Shown here piece by piece: positions 22,991 through 35,420 of a DNA stretch of 64,000 nucleotides (within the stretch, counting starts at the first letter, position 1; the number at the start of each line of letters is the position of its first letter). Below the pieces are notes generated by a model. That model saw nothing but the letters and a program-made list of their open reading frames with translations. It was not told the DNA's origin and ran no database searches. Source of the DNA: Hyparrhenia diplandra (taxonomy: Eukaryota > Streptophyta > Magnoliopsida > Poales > Poaceae); the NCBI GenBank assembly GCA_015847255.1, contig JADLZK010011203.1, forward strand, positions 1 to 64,000. Direction: 5' to 3'. Made by a program: the position numbers and the translations under genes.

Positions 22991-25900
22991 ACGATCGACG
23001 GTGTCATATAAGACGATCAGATCTTCTTGAATATAATCGGCGCGCCATGCTGAGGATGCAGCGTAGCGACGGTGTACGGTGCATGCGTGTACAAAGGCGA
23101 CAGTTGGAACTGAAAGCGCTGGAGGATCATGCTCAAGGCCATCTTGGCCTCAAGCAACGCAAAGTTCTGGCCGATGCAGATTGTCGGCCCCCACCCGAAA
23201 GGGAAGAACGCTGGTTGGTCGTCCTTGGTCGCCTTTGAGATGCCGTCAGCGAACCTCTCTGGCTTGAACTCGTGTGCGTCCTTCCCCAGACGTCAGGATT
23301 GTGGTGGACAAGGATTATGGGAAGCTCGAGGATTACCCCTGCGGGGTATGTGATGCCTCAATCCGGATGTCTTTCAATGTGCTTCGGAGTAGTGTCACTG
23401 CCGGCGGGTACAACCTCAGCACCTCGTACATTATCATGGTGACCTGGATAGACAACATTAGCAGTAATATTATGGTTCGATGCAAAGATGCTTACTTGTG
23501 TGCAGCTGCCATAGTATTTATGTAGCAGCAGAGGTAAACACTTGCCGTTTTTGAGTCGACTTAGGCCGTCGAAATTGGGCTGCTTGTCCCTGCCGAACAC
23601 GCTGAGGACCTCCTCCCTCGCACGGTCCTGCCACTCAGGGTGCATGCCTAGGATGACGAGCGTCCACGTGAGCAGCACCGATGTGGTTTCCATCCCCGCG
23701 AAGTAGAAGAGCTTGCACTCCTCAATCACGTCCTCGGTGCTCATCCTCATGCTGCCTTTCCCACTCTCCATGTTCGACTGCAGCAGCAGGCCGAGCAAGT
23801 CCTTGCCGCTGGCTTCGCCATTCTCGATTGCGCGCTCCCTCTTCTCGATCACGCCTCTTAGAATCGTTTCGATCTCCCTGTTGATCTCTTTCATCCTCCG
23901 ATTGTTCTGTGTCGGGAAGAACCTATATATATTTAACAACGGCATGAGAGCATGCATATGCATATATATATATGCCTAGCTTTAACGTACTAGAAATATG
24001 TCTATGTGTCAGATCAGAATGTGCTTACAGGAAGCCTGGGATGTATATATACTGCACGGCCTTCATTAGTCGCTCTGCTTGCTCGCCCTGAAGTTGGAAG
24101 ATCCTCCGCCCTTCCATGAAGCTGCTGCCGAAAGCCGTGCGGGATATCACGTCTCCAGTGAGGTTCTGAAATTCTGGCCAGATATCCACTTCATATGATC
24201 CGTCAGAACCAGCGAGCTTGTCCTCCCAGCGATCTATAAGCTCGCTACAGCACATCGAGAACGCCGGCAGCATGCGCTGAAAAACAACTCTAGTATAAGC
24301 ACACACATGTATATGCTTGAGGCCGTGCAGTAATGAAGCTGATTGCCTAAATGAAGGAAATTAGAAAACCTTGAGCTCTTCGAGATGGAATGCGGGGTTC
24401 AGGATCCTTCTGTGTTTTGCCCATTTCTCACCATTGTAACTCAAAAGCCCAAGGGCGAGCATTTTTACGAGACGCTTGTTAGTGACGAACTTCTCGAAGT
24501 GCCCAAACTTGTTTGATAGGATGTCTCTGACTAACTCTGCCTCCGTGATGACCACCCTGGGAATTGGTCCGAACCAGGTGATACAAATCTTGCCTGCAGT
24601 TCAGCGTTTGTGACGTGAAAGCTATGAAAAATTTCAATTCGATCTTTAAAGTTTCAAATCCATTTTCCAACCACCAACTTCTTGATTTTTTAACCTTAAA
24701 AAACCACCAACTATACATACGTGACAAGTGTGATTTTCTATTTTCTAAACTCAGAAAAAAAAAAAAATGAAACTAGTAACAACTTTCTTCTGAAAATGTT
24801 ACCTATTCATTGGTTCTCTATTAAAGTTATTTGGATCTTATTTGGTTTAGATAAATAATTAGCGCGATTACAAGAAATAAAGCAAAAACAATAAAAAATA
24901 AATCAGTTTCAAATAAATATATATAGATCGTTATAAGGTAGATAACATTTTTAGAAAAATAGTACTAGTTTCATATTGTTTTGATTTAAACTAATTTTTA
25001 TGGTTTTTAATAATACCTGATTTTCACTATTTTTACAAAATATAATCAACATTTGAAATCGACAAGTGCACCAAATTTGTCGAATTTTGACAGTTGAAGT
25101 GCGTCCATTACCCAAATTTGTAGTTTAAGGTTGCAAATTGGACTATCATGCAAGTTGGAAGTTGAAAAATATACTTTACGAATCTTTAAAAATCAGGGGA
25201 ACTTTCTATGGTCTTGGAATGGAAGCATGCCAGCATGGCAGGGACTTTCTGAAGTTGTTTACTGTTGAACAAAAATTAAGAGAAATAGCGATAAGTCAGA
25301 CCTATAGGGGGACATTTAGGTCCAACTATATATGTCCATATAGCGCAGATGGCCTAGGGCACAACCCGTGTAAGCATGACCCAAGCACAACATGTGTATT
25401 CAGGTACCCCCATCTTTGTGCCACTAACTCAAACCCTGATCATTTTCCTCATTTTTCCACTGTGGGTGCTCTTTGTCATGCCACCAACTCGCCATCTCCA
25501 CCGCCTTTAGCTCTCTATGTCATTGTATTTCTCTCATCCATCTCATCATCTAATCAGCTCTCAACCTCTCTCACACCAAAAAATATTAAGTGCCGACGTC
25601 TTTGTGCCTATATTGATTGAAGTTTGAAGATTTGAAGTGATGGACATCCGAAGACTTCAATTGAATTTGTAATGTATGAAATATATCAAAAATTGTAAAT
25701 CTCTAAGTGTTGCTGATCGGTTTGGTTTTTTTTAGCATGCGGGTGATAGGTGGCTTAGCCCACATACCATGCCAGTTCAGCAGAGTTAAACCTTCCACAG
25801 ACCGCCCTGTCTTGGGCTTTGAGTGATCTTGCTGACTGGCAGTCCAGCAGCGGGCTGTGCTTCGATGGGCCCGTGATGGCTTGGGCCACCTATTTGGACA

Positions 25901-26045
25901 TGTTTGCTAAAAAAACTCTTTGGACACGTACAGGCGGGAATCATCATCCCTGCAGACCCAAGCCACCTGTCGAGCCGCCCACCCCCTCCCCTTCCCCACG
26001 CTTTAATTATTTTTTTGGCCTAGAAGGCCCAAGAAGGCCTCCCAG

Positions 26046-26400
26046 ATATGTTGTTTTTCTTATTTTTCTATTTCCTTTTCCTTTTTTTCTTTTTCTTTCC
26101 TTTCTACTATTCCTTTTTTCATTTTTCTTTTTTTATTTTTTATTTTTTGTTGTGTTCTATTATTTTTGTTATCTTATATTCTGTTTATTTTTCTTTCTTT
26201 TTCATCTTTTATTATTATTTATTTTTCTTTTCTTTTCTTCTATTTCTTTTTCTTTTCATTTCTTTTTATTTTTTTTTTTTTTTTTGGTCTTTTATTATTA
26301 TTTTTGCTTCCTTTTACTATTTTTGTATCTTATTCTTTTATATTTTTATTTCTTTTCTTCTATTTATAATTTTATGTCTCACCTTTTTTTTTATTTTTAT
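26046..26400 (+). repeat. T-rich low-complexity tract
   Basis: About 350 bp of almost pure TTTTC/TTTA/TTAT words. Phe/Leu/Tyr-rich frames that open here are a by-product of composition, not a protein. Confidence 0.85.
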
Positions 26401-27286
26401 AGACACACGTGATGTTCATGTATTATACTTGTAATGTTCTATGAATGTATTTTTGATGTACGTGAGTAGAAATGTGATGTTCCACGATGTATTTTGTGAT
26501 ATTCGGTAAGCATACATTGATGTTTTAGGATATTTTGTAACATTTTTTCTTCTTTTTTATTTGACTCCAATTAATTAATTCACTAATTTTATTATTTTAT
26601 TTTATATTTTTTATGATATTTGTGATGTTCACGTAATATACATATGATGTTCTATGCTATATTTAGTGATGTTAGGTGTAGTGTTAATGTGATATTCTAT
26701 AATTAATTACTTCACTAATTTTATTTTTTTTTTTTTTATATTTCATGATATATGTGATATTTGTGTAGTGTTAATGTTCTGTGATTACCTTTAAGATATG
26801 TGCTGGTGTCAGCAATTTTGGATTTACTGCATGCCTGCTGTCTGGTCTGCTATTTGGTCCAACAACACAATTGAATTTGGCCCAATTTGGTGAAGCAAAT
26901 GAGGGAGGAATTTTTTATTTTTTTTTTTTTTTTGGGGGTGGGTGGTGGTCGGCGTGTGGGTGCATGGCACCGGTCAGTAGATAGCAGCGCCCATGTACAT
27001 GGGGTGTGTTTTTGGTTCAGGCTATAGGCTGTGAAAAACTATCGTGAGCTATGAAAAAGCTGTTGTGAGTTATGTGTTGTAAAAAAAATATTGATCATTT
27101 GGTTAAAATAACTATAAAACCTACCCTGCCACTTCATCTCACTTAAAATGGTTATAAATGGTCTCTTTATTTCTATCTATTTCTAAAAGTTGAAAAATGC
27201 TGGGACCAAAGGTACTGCAAAAATTGTACTACATGAAAGCAACTGCTTTTAGAAAAATAGCTTCTCGCTCTACACGTTTGGTTGGC

Positions 27287-27458
27287 TTTCTGCAGTAGTA
27301 CAAAGGAATCACATTCCTGACTATTTCCACCACTTTTCTAACCCTAAATTATATTTTTTATTGTGTTTAATTATGAACATTTGGCTCGGTGAGCCTTTTA
27401 GATGTTCCCTTGCTTTTACCACTTTTTTCTGCAGTAGTACAAAGGAATCACATTCCTG
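27287..27458 (+). repeat. 33-bp direct repeat pair
   Basis: The sequence from tttctgcagtagtacaaagg to cacattcctg is present at 27287-27319 and at 27426-27458. The ~106-bp spacer is unrelated. This may be a small local duplication or traces of an excised insertion. Confidence 0.8.
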
Positions 27459-27980
27459 GGACAAAAGTTTGCATACCTCGAAAGCCAAAGAAACCATTCG
27501 AACTCGCACAACAAAATTTTTACCCTTAACCTGCTTACAAAAACGATTCGGTCGGAATAAAAGTTTATTTAGGTGAAACAACAATTTGTGCAGGAAGAGC
27601 AAATAAGTTTTACACCTAAAAAAATATGCAAACTTGTGGAATAAAAAGTTTATACGCCTGGAATAAAACCATTGTGGATATGTAAACAATGTCATAAATC
27701 ATGGACAAATATTATTAACACAAAGTTTGAACATTATATATATAGGACAAAATTATACAGTTAGAACCAAGTCCGTACAAATGTAACATTTTTTTTTTTT
27801 TTTTTTTTTGGCAAATGAAACAACAAAAATTATCTTAGGACATTTTTAAAACTTTAAAATATTTGAAAATATATTAGCAGGACAATATGGTTTTACAAAT
27901 GCGACGAATTGAAATATAACATGGAACAAATTATCCTAGGTCCAGTGATATGGGGCCCTCGGGAAGAAACAAACATGACT

Positions 27981-28255
27981 GTCGGGTGGCCAATTATTCA
28001 TAACACTAGTCAAGCGACATCAACCTCAATGTTCACGTGGGAAGCAAACATATTCAACGAATTCGATGACCATTCATGTACGGAAGAAGTAAAACATGCC
28101 ATGTGAACATGAATGACTGTTGAGTCTGTCGGGTGGCCAATAATTCACAACACTAGTCAAGCGACGACTTGGAACAACCTCAATCTTCACGTCGGATCAG
28201 AAGCAAACATTCAACGAATTCGATATATATCACCATTATTCATCGTCCAGAAGAT
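27981..28255 (+). repeat. Imperfect tandem duplication, period 147 bp
   Basis: gtcgggtggccaattattca begins unit 1 at 27981 and a close variant begins unit 2 at 28128. Both continue with aacactagtcaagcgac and later aacgaattcgat. Unit 2 is shortened and diverged at its end. Confidence 0.75.
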
Positions 28256-29879
28256 GTTATCTATACCTAATAATAAAAGAGACAAATATCTATTTTTTTC
28301 CATCCACCTCTCTCTAACTAACTCTCCGCGAATGTGAAAAATTATCTCTGCTTGTTTATCTACAGCCCCTCCTGATTGATATATGACATACGCAGGGCTT
28401 CTTGAGGTAATATCGATAGCTAGGACTCCTAATCCAAATAAATTCTGAGTAACAATCCTAATCTAAATAGAAAAGAATTGGATAGCTAAGAATTCTAACC
28501 CAAATAGATTCTTGTAATCCCGAGTAACAATCATAATCAAATAGAAAAAAGAATAAGAGTAGAAATATATATTTAATAATCGTATTATAATTGGTATCTT
28601 GGCTGGTTCTTTTTGCCCGCGCATCCAAGACCAAAGAAGAGTTTCTTCTTTTGTCCCTTTTAATTTCTATATTCCGTTGCCTCTAGCCCCGTGGGTGTGA
28701 ATTTAAACAAGTTTGCATTATTAAAAAAAATAAAAATAAAAATCGGTCAAAAAAAATTTTCTATTCCGTTGCCCTATGTGTATGTGCGTGTATCATCGGA
28801 CATGCAAACATACATAGAAAAAAAAACAAAAATACATAGAAAATGTACGTGCAATGCATGGGGAAGAAACAAGCCACCGTGGCTGGAAGAAACAATGCAT
28901 AGAGAAGAGGCGTGCGGGCGGCAGCGCCAAATAATGTGCGCTTTGTTTTTAGCTTTTACGTATTTTTTATATGCGTCACACGGATTGTACTTTAGCTCAT
29001 TGCACTTGCTCGTGAATAAGAGAGTAAAAAACACAGTTGTTTTAGAAGCAGAGCAAACAAACATTACAAAGCTTTTGCCATGGATTCATCAAAACAAAAG
29101 CACGGTAGTTTTGTATCTCGTTGCAACGCGCCGCGTGCATATTTCTAGTGCGGTATATATTAATTAAACTGCCGATGGACGTAGACAAACAGCAACGATT
29201 ATGGGCGACTTTGGACGTACCGTGCTCCTTGACAGTGTTGATGAGATGCGGCATCACGCGCGGAACAACGTCATGGCACAGCGGCAAGGGCCTCGACCAC
29301 GCATCGGCGTTGAGCCTGGCGTTCTCCTTGAGGTCGCCTGCGGGGAAGTAGTACTGAGTGCCGCTGAGCCCCTGCGCCCGGAGTGCCCGTTGGAGCCGCC
29401 GCGGCCGCAGCCAGAATATCTCCGCGGCCCGGTAGCCCCCACACACTATGAGCAGGGCAAGCAGCCCCTGGAGCAGGCTCCACGGCGATGGCGGCCAAGC
29501 TGCTACAACGTCGTCGTCCATGGCTTCCTGCTGCTTTCAAGTTATGAGCTGTGAGGACAATCACAACTCACAAGTCCACAATTGTGCAGTGCGTGCTTAG
29601 TGAGACGATATAAGTAGTAGTAGTCTGTGGTGGTAGGCACCGCACAGGCCAGCGAGTTGCTGAGCGGGTTCCTTGAAAATCCTCACGGAAACGAAAGCAG
29701 GCACAGTCGTCATCACATGGGTGGGTGTCCATCCTGCCGCATCGCATGTGACTTTAAATGAGGCTTTGAACAAGGAGAGGATGCACATGCATGAGCAGAA
29801 AACGAGTGTAATAGGAGTTTTCTTCATTTTTTTACTGGTGCGGCAGCGGCTGGCCCTCGGGAACTCCCCGGCCAGCGAC

Positions 29880-29957
29880 AGTCTTTCCTGTTGTAGGTCA
29901 GTCATCGGCCCCTTCGTTCTTTCTTGAAATGATCGAATAGCACTTTCGTTTGTATTT
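29880..29957. mobile_element. Left part of a MITE interrupted by the gypsy element
   Basis: gatcgaatagcactttcgtt up to the TATTT target duplication resembles the left half of a widespread grass MITE. Its right half appears at 35712 (ttatagattaactag, attcgtctcgtgatttac, aaccaaactgtg). The family likeness is from memory and the terminal repeats are not clear. Confidence 0.45.
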
Positions 29958-30253
29958 TGTCGCAGCATTCGCGCGCACGGCGCTGACATGGAAGAGGAGG
30001 CGGGAACGTCTACAAGCCCAGTGGCCAGGCCACGGCCCAAACGCGGAGTGAAGCCCAACCCGAGGATCTCCGGTCCTGAATGGAAGAGTGGCTAGCTATA
30101 TATATATTATTTTTGTCTGCAACTAAGAGAGGCATGAGAGAATTGTAAACACATTTGAACTCGTTAATCTTTCTTCTGCAATTACAATTCATAGCAGTAC
30201 CTTTTTTCCCCTTTCCCAAGTTCTTCCCCTTCCTTGTATCGATTGTCTTCACA
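29958..30253 (+). repeat. 5' LTR of the gypsy element
   Basis: It runs from TGTCGCAGCATTCG to TGTCTTCACA, 296 bp. The TATA-like run ctatatatatatt near 30094-30107 and later T/C-rich sequence fit a compact U3-R-U5. It is followed by a two-base spacer and the PBS. Confidence 0.92.
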
Positions 30254-30255
30254 AT

Positions 30256-30265
30256 TGGTATCAGA
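30256..30265 (+). other. Primer-binding site (initiator tRNA-Met type)
   Basis: TGGTATCAGA stands two bases after the 5' LTR. It matches the 3' end complement of plant initiator tRNA-Met, the usual primer of gypsy and copia elements. Confidence 0.85.
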
Positions 30266-30338
30266 CTTCACCTCGATCCTGGACTCTCTACCCTCTTCCC
30301 ACCATCACTTCACCCGGTTGCGGCGCTCTAAAGGGAGC

Positions 30339-33300
30339 CATGGATCCCAACATCCGGCTCGTCCTCAACGAAATCGCCAAGCTCAATGGCGTTTCGACTT
30401 CGCTTCGAGCGGGCATCTCGAAAAGGACGCCGATGCCGACCATCGTCGACGTTTTGGAGATATCCCGACTCCACGTCGTCGAGCTCACTTTCGCCCAGCG
30501 TCGCCCGATCTGAGTCGCCCTGCGGTCCGTGGCCGTATGGCCGCGTTACAAGCGCTTGGCGACTACGGAGTCAACTACAAAGCCCGCCATGACAACCTCC
30601 ACAACCGCATCGTCCACACAGGGCCTCGGACTCTACCTCGGCTCCGGCCCGCGGGACGGCGGCTGGACCGCCCGGCGATGACGCCCGACTTGAGTTATGG
30701 AAGCCGCGGTCGGCGACGACGACCTCTCTACGGCGCGTCCGCGGCGCCGTCAAGATCCTCGGTCGAACCAACCCCAAGGTGTTCGGCGAAATGCGCAAAC
30801 TTTCTCGGCACGGTCTACGCTTCTCTGAGGCGGATGTGCGGCGCCCGAGGGCGCTCCCAGCCCAGGCCCGCCCGTCGTTGGGCACGGCGTTGGGGATCGA
30901 GGGGTCGTCGACTGGATCCCCGAATCCTACCATGGTATGCCTCAAATCGCTTGGATCTCCTTCTATCATGCATGGAATGCGATAGTGCGAGTTGCTCATC
31001 GTTCTCGTTTCACGCCCCTCCGATTCCGACCCGGCATTACCCACCACCACCTCGCCGCCACCGCCTCCACCACCACCCCCCCATTTGCGCCCGAGGCAAC
31101 CACGGCGTTTTCCCCATCTGCCTCCACCGCCTATTCATCCGATCCGCCTCCCTACCGCGAGACTCACTATCGTCAGATTACCACCCATTCCACCATCATC
31201 CATCCCCAATCCACCTTCCCCGGACCCATACTCGCACATCCCAAGGGTCGTCTACCTAAGGTTCCATTTCTAGGTTCGATGGAGACAATCCCCGTCGTTG
31301 GCGAGCACGGGCCGAAAAATACTTCAAAATGTATTTCGTGGAAGAGGTTCTACGGATTGAGGTCTCACGAAATGCATTTTGATGGTCTGCATCTCTTTGG
31401 TACCGATCGTAGAGCATCTCGTCCACGAGCTCTCATGGGGGCGCTTACGTACCTTGATGCACGATCGTTTCGATCGCGATCGCCATGAAGCCTTAATTCG
31501 GACAGTTGTTCCATATAGCCCAAACATCTACTGTCTCCGAGTACCTTGCTCGTTTCTCTGAACTTAGAGACCAGCTGAAAGTCTATTCACCCACTCATGA
31601 TGAGCTCTCGTTTACACTTCGTTTCATTGATGGCTTGCGCTACGATATTAAGATTGCTGTTAGCATGCATCAGCCGCAAGCGCTTCGATTCTGGCTGCGT
31701 CCCTTGCTTTGATCTGAGGGGAGGAGATGGGCGGCACACATCGTTCGGGACGTACTGGTGATTGGTCGTCATCCAAGCTAGTGGGCGGTGTTCGTGGTGC
31801 CTTGCCACTGCCCGCACCACCCCGTCAAGACAAGCTGCCTCTGTCCACTACTACGCCTTCCCAACCGGTGTCATCACCGCTTCCCCAGCGACAACTCGCT
31901 GACGTATCAAAGGCGTCTCGCCGTGCCCAGGGCCTCTGCTTCAAATGCGCAGGCAAGTGGACTCGTGAGCATAAATGCCCTCCTGAGATTCTATTGGTAC
32001 GTACAAGACATGCGGGGTGTACCGATGATGTGGATGAAGGTCGGCTGAGAGCGGTTGCACGATCCCCGTACCCCCTGGCGGCGTATTTGGCTATCTCCAA
32101 AGCTGCAATGCAGGGCAGAGTGTCTGGTCGTGCCATTCGATTGCTGGGTTCTATTTTGGGTCATCAGGTCACAATTCTGATCGACTCCGGCAGCTCTTCG
32201 TCCTTCCTCAGTGAATCTGTAGCGGCCAAGCTTTACGGTGCAATGCATTTGTTCTGGCTTTGCTACTCAAGTACAGATTGCAGGTGGTGCTCGTTTGCCA
32301 AGCATTGGTGTGATCAGGCGGTTGGTTTGGTGCGTTGGGCAGCATGACTTCCAGAATGATTTTCGTATTTTGCCGCTGCAAGCTTATGATGCCATTGTTG
32401 GCATGGATTGGCTCAAAGTTCACAACCCCATGTGGGTGGACTGGAATTCAAGTGGCTCATTGTACCTCATAACGATACTTATGCTATGCTCCAGGGGGCT
32501 ACAGACCTCAACCGTTCTCACCTGTATGTGCAAGTTTCTTTGTGTGGATGATTACGTTCGGTACGGCGGTGGTACCGATATGCCGGTGAGATTCAGACTC
32601 TGTTATCCGAGTACAGTGCATTGTTTGAGCCACCCACAGTGCTGCCACCCTCTCGAGCCTGCAATCATCGTATTCCTCTGATTTCTGGAGCACAGCCAGT
32701 GTTCATGCGTCCCTACCGGTATCCACCAAGATTAAAAGACGAAATTGAGAAGCAAGTCAATGAGATCTTTGCGGCGGGTATCATCGACCTAGTGCTAGTC
32801 CGTTCTCCTCTCGGTTTTGATGGTCCGCAAGAAAGATGATTCGTACCGCTTTTTGCGTGGATTTCCGCCAACTCAATGCATTGACCTCCAAGTCCAAGTT
32901 TCCTGTGACCATCTTGATCGGTGGTGGGCGAATTGGCTGGTGCTAATTGGTTTTCTACACTTGACTTGCGCTCCGGGTTTCATCGAGATTCTTTTGGAGT
33001 CCGGTGAGGAGTTCAAGACGGCCTTTCAGACTCATCTGGGCCAGTATGAGTTTCGTGTGATGGCCTTTGGTTTGACAGGAGCTCCGGGGACGTTTCAGGG
33101 CGCGATGAATGCAACGCTAGCACCAGGATTACGCAAGTTTGTTGTCGTATTCTTTGACGACATTCTTGTGTACAGCCGGACTTTTGAGGAACACCTGTCT
33201 CACCTGACCGCCGTCTTTCAGTGGCTTCAAGCAACTCATGGAAGCTTAAGCAGTCTAAATGCACCTTCGCCCAGCGGTCTATTTCATATTTGGGTCATGT

Positions 33301-35260
33301 CCTGAGCCAGCATGGTCTGTCCACTGACCCATCCAAGGTGCAAGCAGTGGTTGATTGGCCGGTTCCAAAGACAGTCAAAGAGTTGCGAGGATTCTTGGGT
33401 CTTGCCGGTTATTACCGCAAATTTGTGCGACACTTCGGCATCATTGCAAAGCCTCTTACTGAGCTCTTGAAGAAGGATGCAGTGTTCAGCTGGACTGATG
33501 TCCACTCCTCGGCCTTTCACACCCTCAAGTCGACCATGTGCTCCGCTCCTGTGCTAGCAATTCCGGATTTCTCTCTGCCGTTCCATATTGAGGACCGGCG
33601 CGAGATGATGCGGGTGTGGGGGCTGTCTGGCGACTCAAAACGGTCATCCTCTAGCTTTTGTGAGCAAGGCATTGGGTGTCCGTAACATGGGCCTTTCAGC
33701 ATATGAAAAAGAATATTTGGCAGTGGTGATGGCTGTAGACCATTGGCGGCATTATTTACTCCAGAATGAGTTCTTTATCCATACGGACCAAAAGAGCTTG
33801 ATTCACCTTAACGAACAACGTCTCCACACGCCATGGCAGCAGAAATTGTTCACCAAGCTGCTTGGTCTACGATACAAGATTTTGTACCGCAAAGGAGTGG
33901 AGAATGGCGCCGCTGATGCCTTGTCCCGCAGGGGCCACCAAGAGGAGGTACTTGCTATCGGTTCACCGACTCATGTATGGCTGGAGAAGGGCATCGCGGT
34001 GGTACACCACCGATGCGAAGCATCAGCTCTGTTGACTAAGTTGGCTGTCTCTCAGCCAGTTTCTTCTAAGTTCAAACTTCAGAATGGCTTGATCCTGTAC
34101 AAAGAGAAGATTTGGCTGGGTACCAATAAAGAATTGCAAACCAGAGTCATTTCAGCTCTTCATGACATTCCCGTTGGAGGCCACTCCGGTGCTCCTGCTA
34201 CCATCCACAAGGTGAAGCAACTCTTCTACTGGGCCGGCATGCGCAGCGACATTCTGCAGTATGTTCAAGCCTTTGTCAAGTGTCTTTGCCAAGCAAAAGC
34301 GATAGGGCCAAATACCCGGGCTTGTTACAGCCTTTACCGGTTCCAAAGGCGTCGTGGGAAGTGGTGACTATGGATTTCGTGGAAGGTCTCCCTCTTTCCA
34401 AATCCTATAATACCATCATGGTTGTGGTGGATAAGTTCTCCAAGTATGCGCATTTCCTCAAGCTTCGCCATCCATACTCGGCCGCTTGATATACGGGCTG
34501 TTCTTTGATGAAGTATATACGCCTACACGATTACGCCCTTTGTCTATTGTCTCGACCGCGGCCGGGTGTTTACAAGCAAGTTACGGGAGACTACGTTCGA
34601 CATGGCGGCTGTACGGCTCGTCGCGGCTCGATTATCATCCCGAGTCCGATGGGCCGGGCGGAAGCGCGTCAACGGTGCATGGAGACATATTTCGCATTTG
34701 CCGTCCACGCATGTCCTCGCCGCTGGGTATCCTGGCTTTCAGCTGCGGAGTTCTGGTACAACTCATCCTACCACACTTCATTGGGTCGTTCACCTTTCAA
34801 AGTACTTTATGGTGTTCCTCCCCGGCATTTGGGCTTGGATATCTCCTCTGCTGCTCCAGTCCCTGAGTTGGCTGAGTGGCTCGGTCAGCGAGAGCTTATG
34901 CAGGATCTGATCCGACAGCATCTCCTCCGGGCTCAAGATCGTATGAAGCGTCATGCAGACAAAACGGGGGCTGGCGCACGTTCTTTGTCGGGGATTTGGT
35001 GTTCTTAAAATTGCAGCCCTACGTCCAATCATGCGTGGCTCGCCGTGCACTGTCACAAGTTGTCTTTCAAGTTCTTCGGCCCGTTCAAGATTTTGGAGCG
35101 TATTGGCGATGTGGCATACAGGCTAGAACTGCCTCCATCCTCATCAGTTCACCCTGTCTTTCATGTATCATTGCTGAAGAAGACCCCAGGTGCCCAAGTG
35201 GTTGCTTCCACCCTACCTTCTACTCTTGTTGAGTTTCAGGTGCCGGTCAAGATTACCGGC
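30339..35260 (+). pseudogene. gag-pol of the gypsy element, multiply frameshifted
   Basis: The gag start is MDPNIRLVLNEIAKLNG at 30339, with a retrotransposon-gag block YLARFSELRDQLKVYSPTHD near 31530-31590. A CCHC-type knuckle reads LCFKCAGKWTREHKCP (31937-31984). Protease has VTILIDSGSSSSFL (32168-32209). RT carries VVVFFDDILVYSRTF (33140-33185) with intact FxDD, and thumb/RNase H blocks SISYLGHVLSQHGLSTDPSK and LRGFLGLAGYYRKFV. RNase H continues at 33675-33935 (HTDQKSLIHL, AADALSRRG). Integrase spans about 34160-34800 (GGHSGAPATIHKVKQLFYW, VTMDFVEGLP), with a C-terminal block FKILERIGDVAYRLELP near 35070-35125. At least eight frame changes are visible, so no polyprotein is made. Confidence 0.88.
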
Positions 35261-35420
35261 GCCCCATTTGGTCTCGAGCGTCGCTTTCGATTCAGCGGGG
35301 GCCTTGTCCGGTGGTCTCATATGGAGCGATCTCGCAGCTTTGGGAGAACACGGAAGCTCTGGCGTGCCAAGTTTCCAAGGGCTCCGGCATGGGGACATGC
35401 GGCTGGCGAGACCCGGGGGA

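Larger units (their letters stand above)
24594..29220 (-). other. 4.6-kb first intron of the CYP72A-like gene
   Basis: The intron has a GTACGT donor at 29220 and a CAG acceptor at 24594. Phase 1 is preserved across it (100 codons plus one base upstream). It holds an AT-rich stretch (24620-25130), a pyrimidine-dominated tract (26046-26400), imperfect tandem repeats (26567-26790, 27981-28255) and low-complexity runs. Two short blocks at 27287 and 27426 are identical for 33 bp. The size is far above the other three introns (93-106 bp), so insertions probably enlarged it. No separate gene was seen inside. Confidence 0.7.
23017..29521 (-). pseudogene. CYP72A-like cytochrome P450, five exons, three 1-bp frameshifts
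   Basis: Exons read 29521-29221, 24593-24370, 24276-24029, 23922-23546 and 23443-23017. Introns have GT-AG ends except intron 4, whose donor is GC. The protein starts MDDDVVAAW with a membrane anchor at about residues 17-35. It shows CYP72A-type blocks (WFGPIPRVVITEAELVRDIL, NKFGHFEKF), the I-helix AGMETT, the K-helix EVLR and PERF. The heme loop reads FGWGPTICIG, with Thr where the family has Arg. Lesions are an extra A in a five-base run (23548-23552), a lost base near 23360 and a lost base in C4 at 23284-23287. Exon lengths sum to a 525-residue frame if exactly these three are allowed for, the usual size of the family. CYP72A enzymes are ER monooxygenases of specialised or hormone metabolism; the substrate is unknown here. 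Confidence 0.85.

Noticed and set aside
25819..26434. Long Phe/Leu/Tyr-rich frames resembling a membrane protein
   Set aside because: They are a by-product of the T-rich tract; they occur in all plus frames and have no charge pattern or conserved motif.
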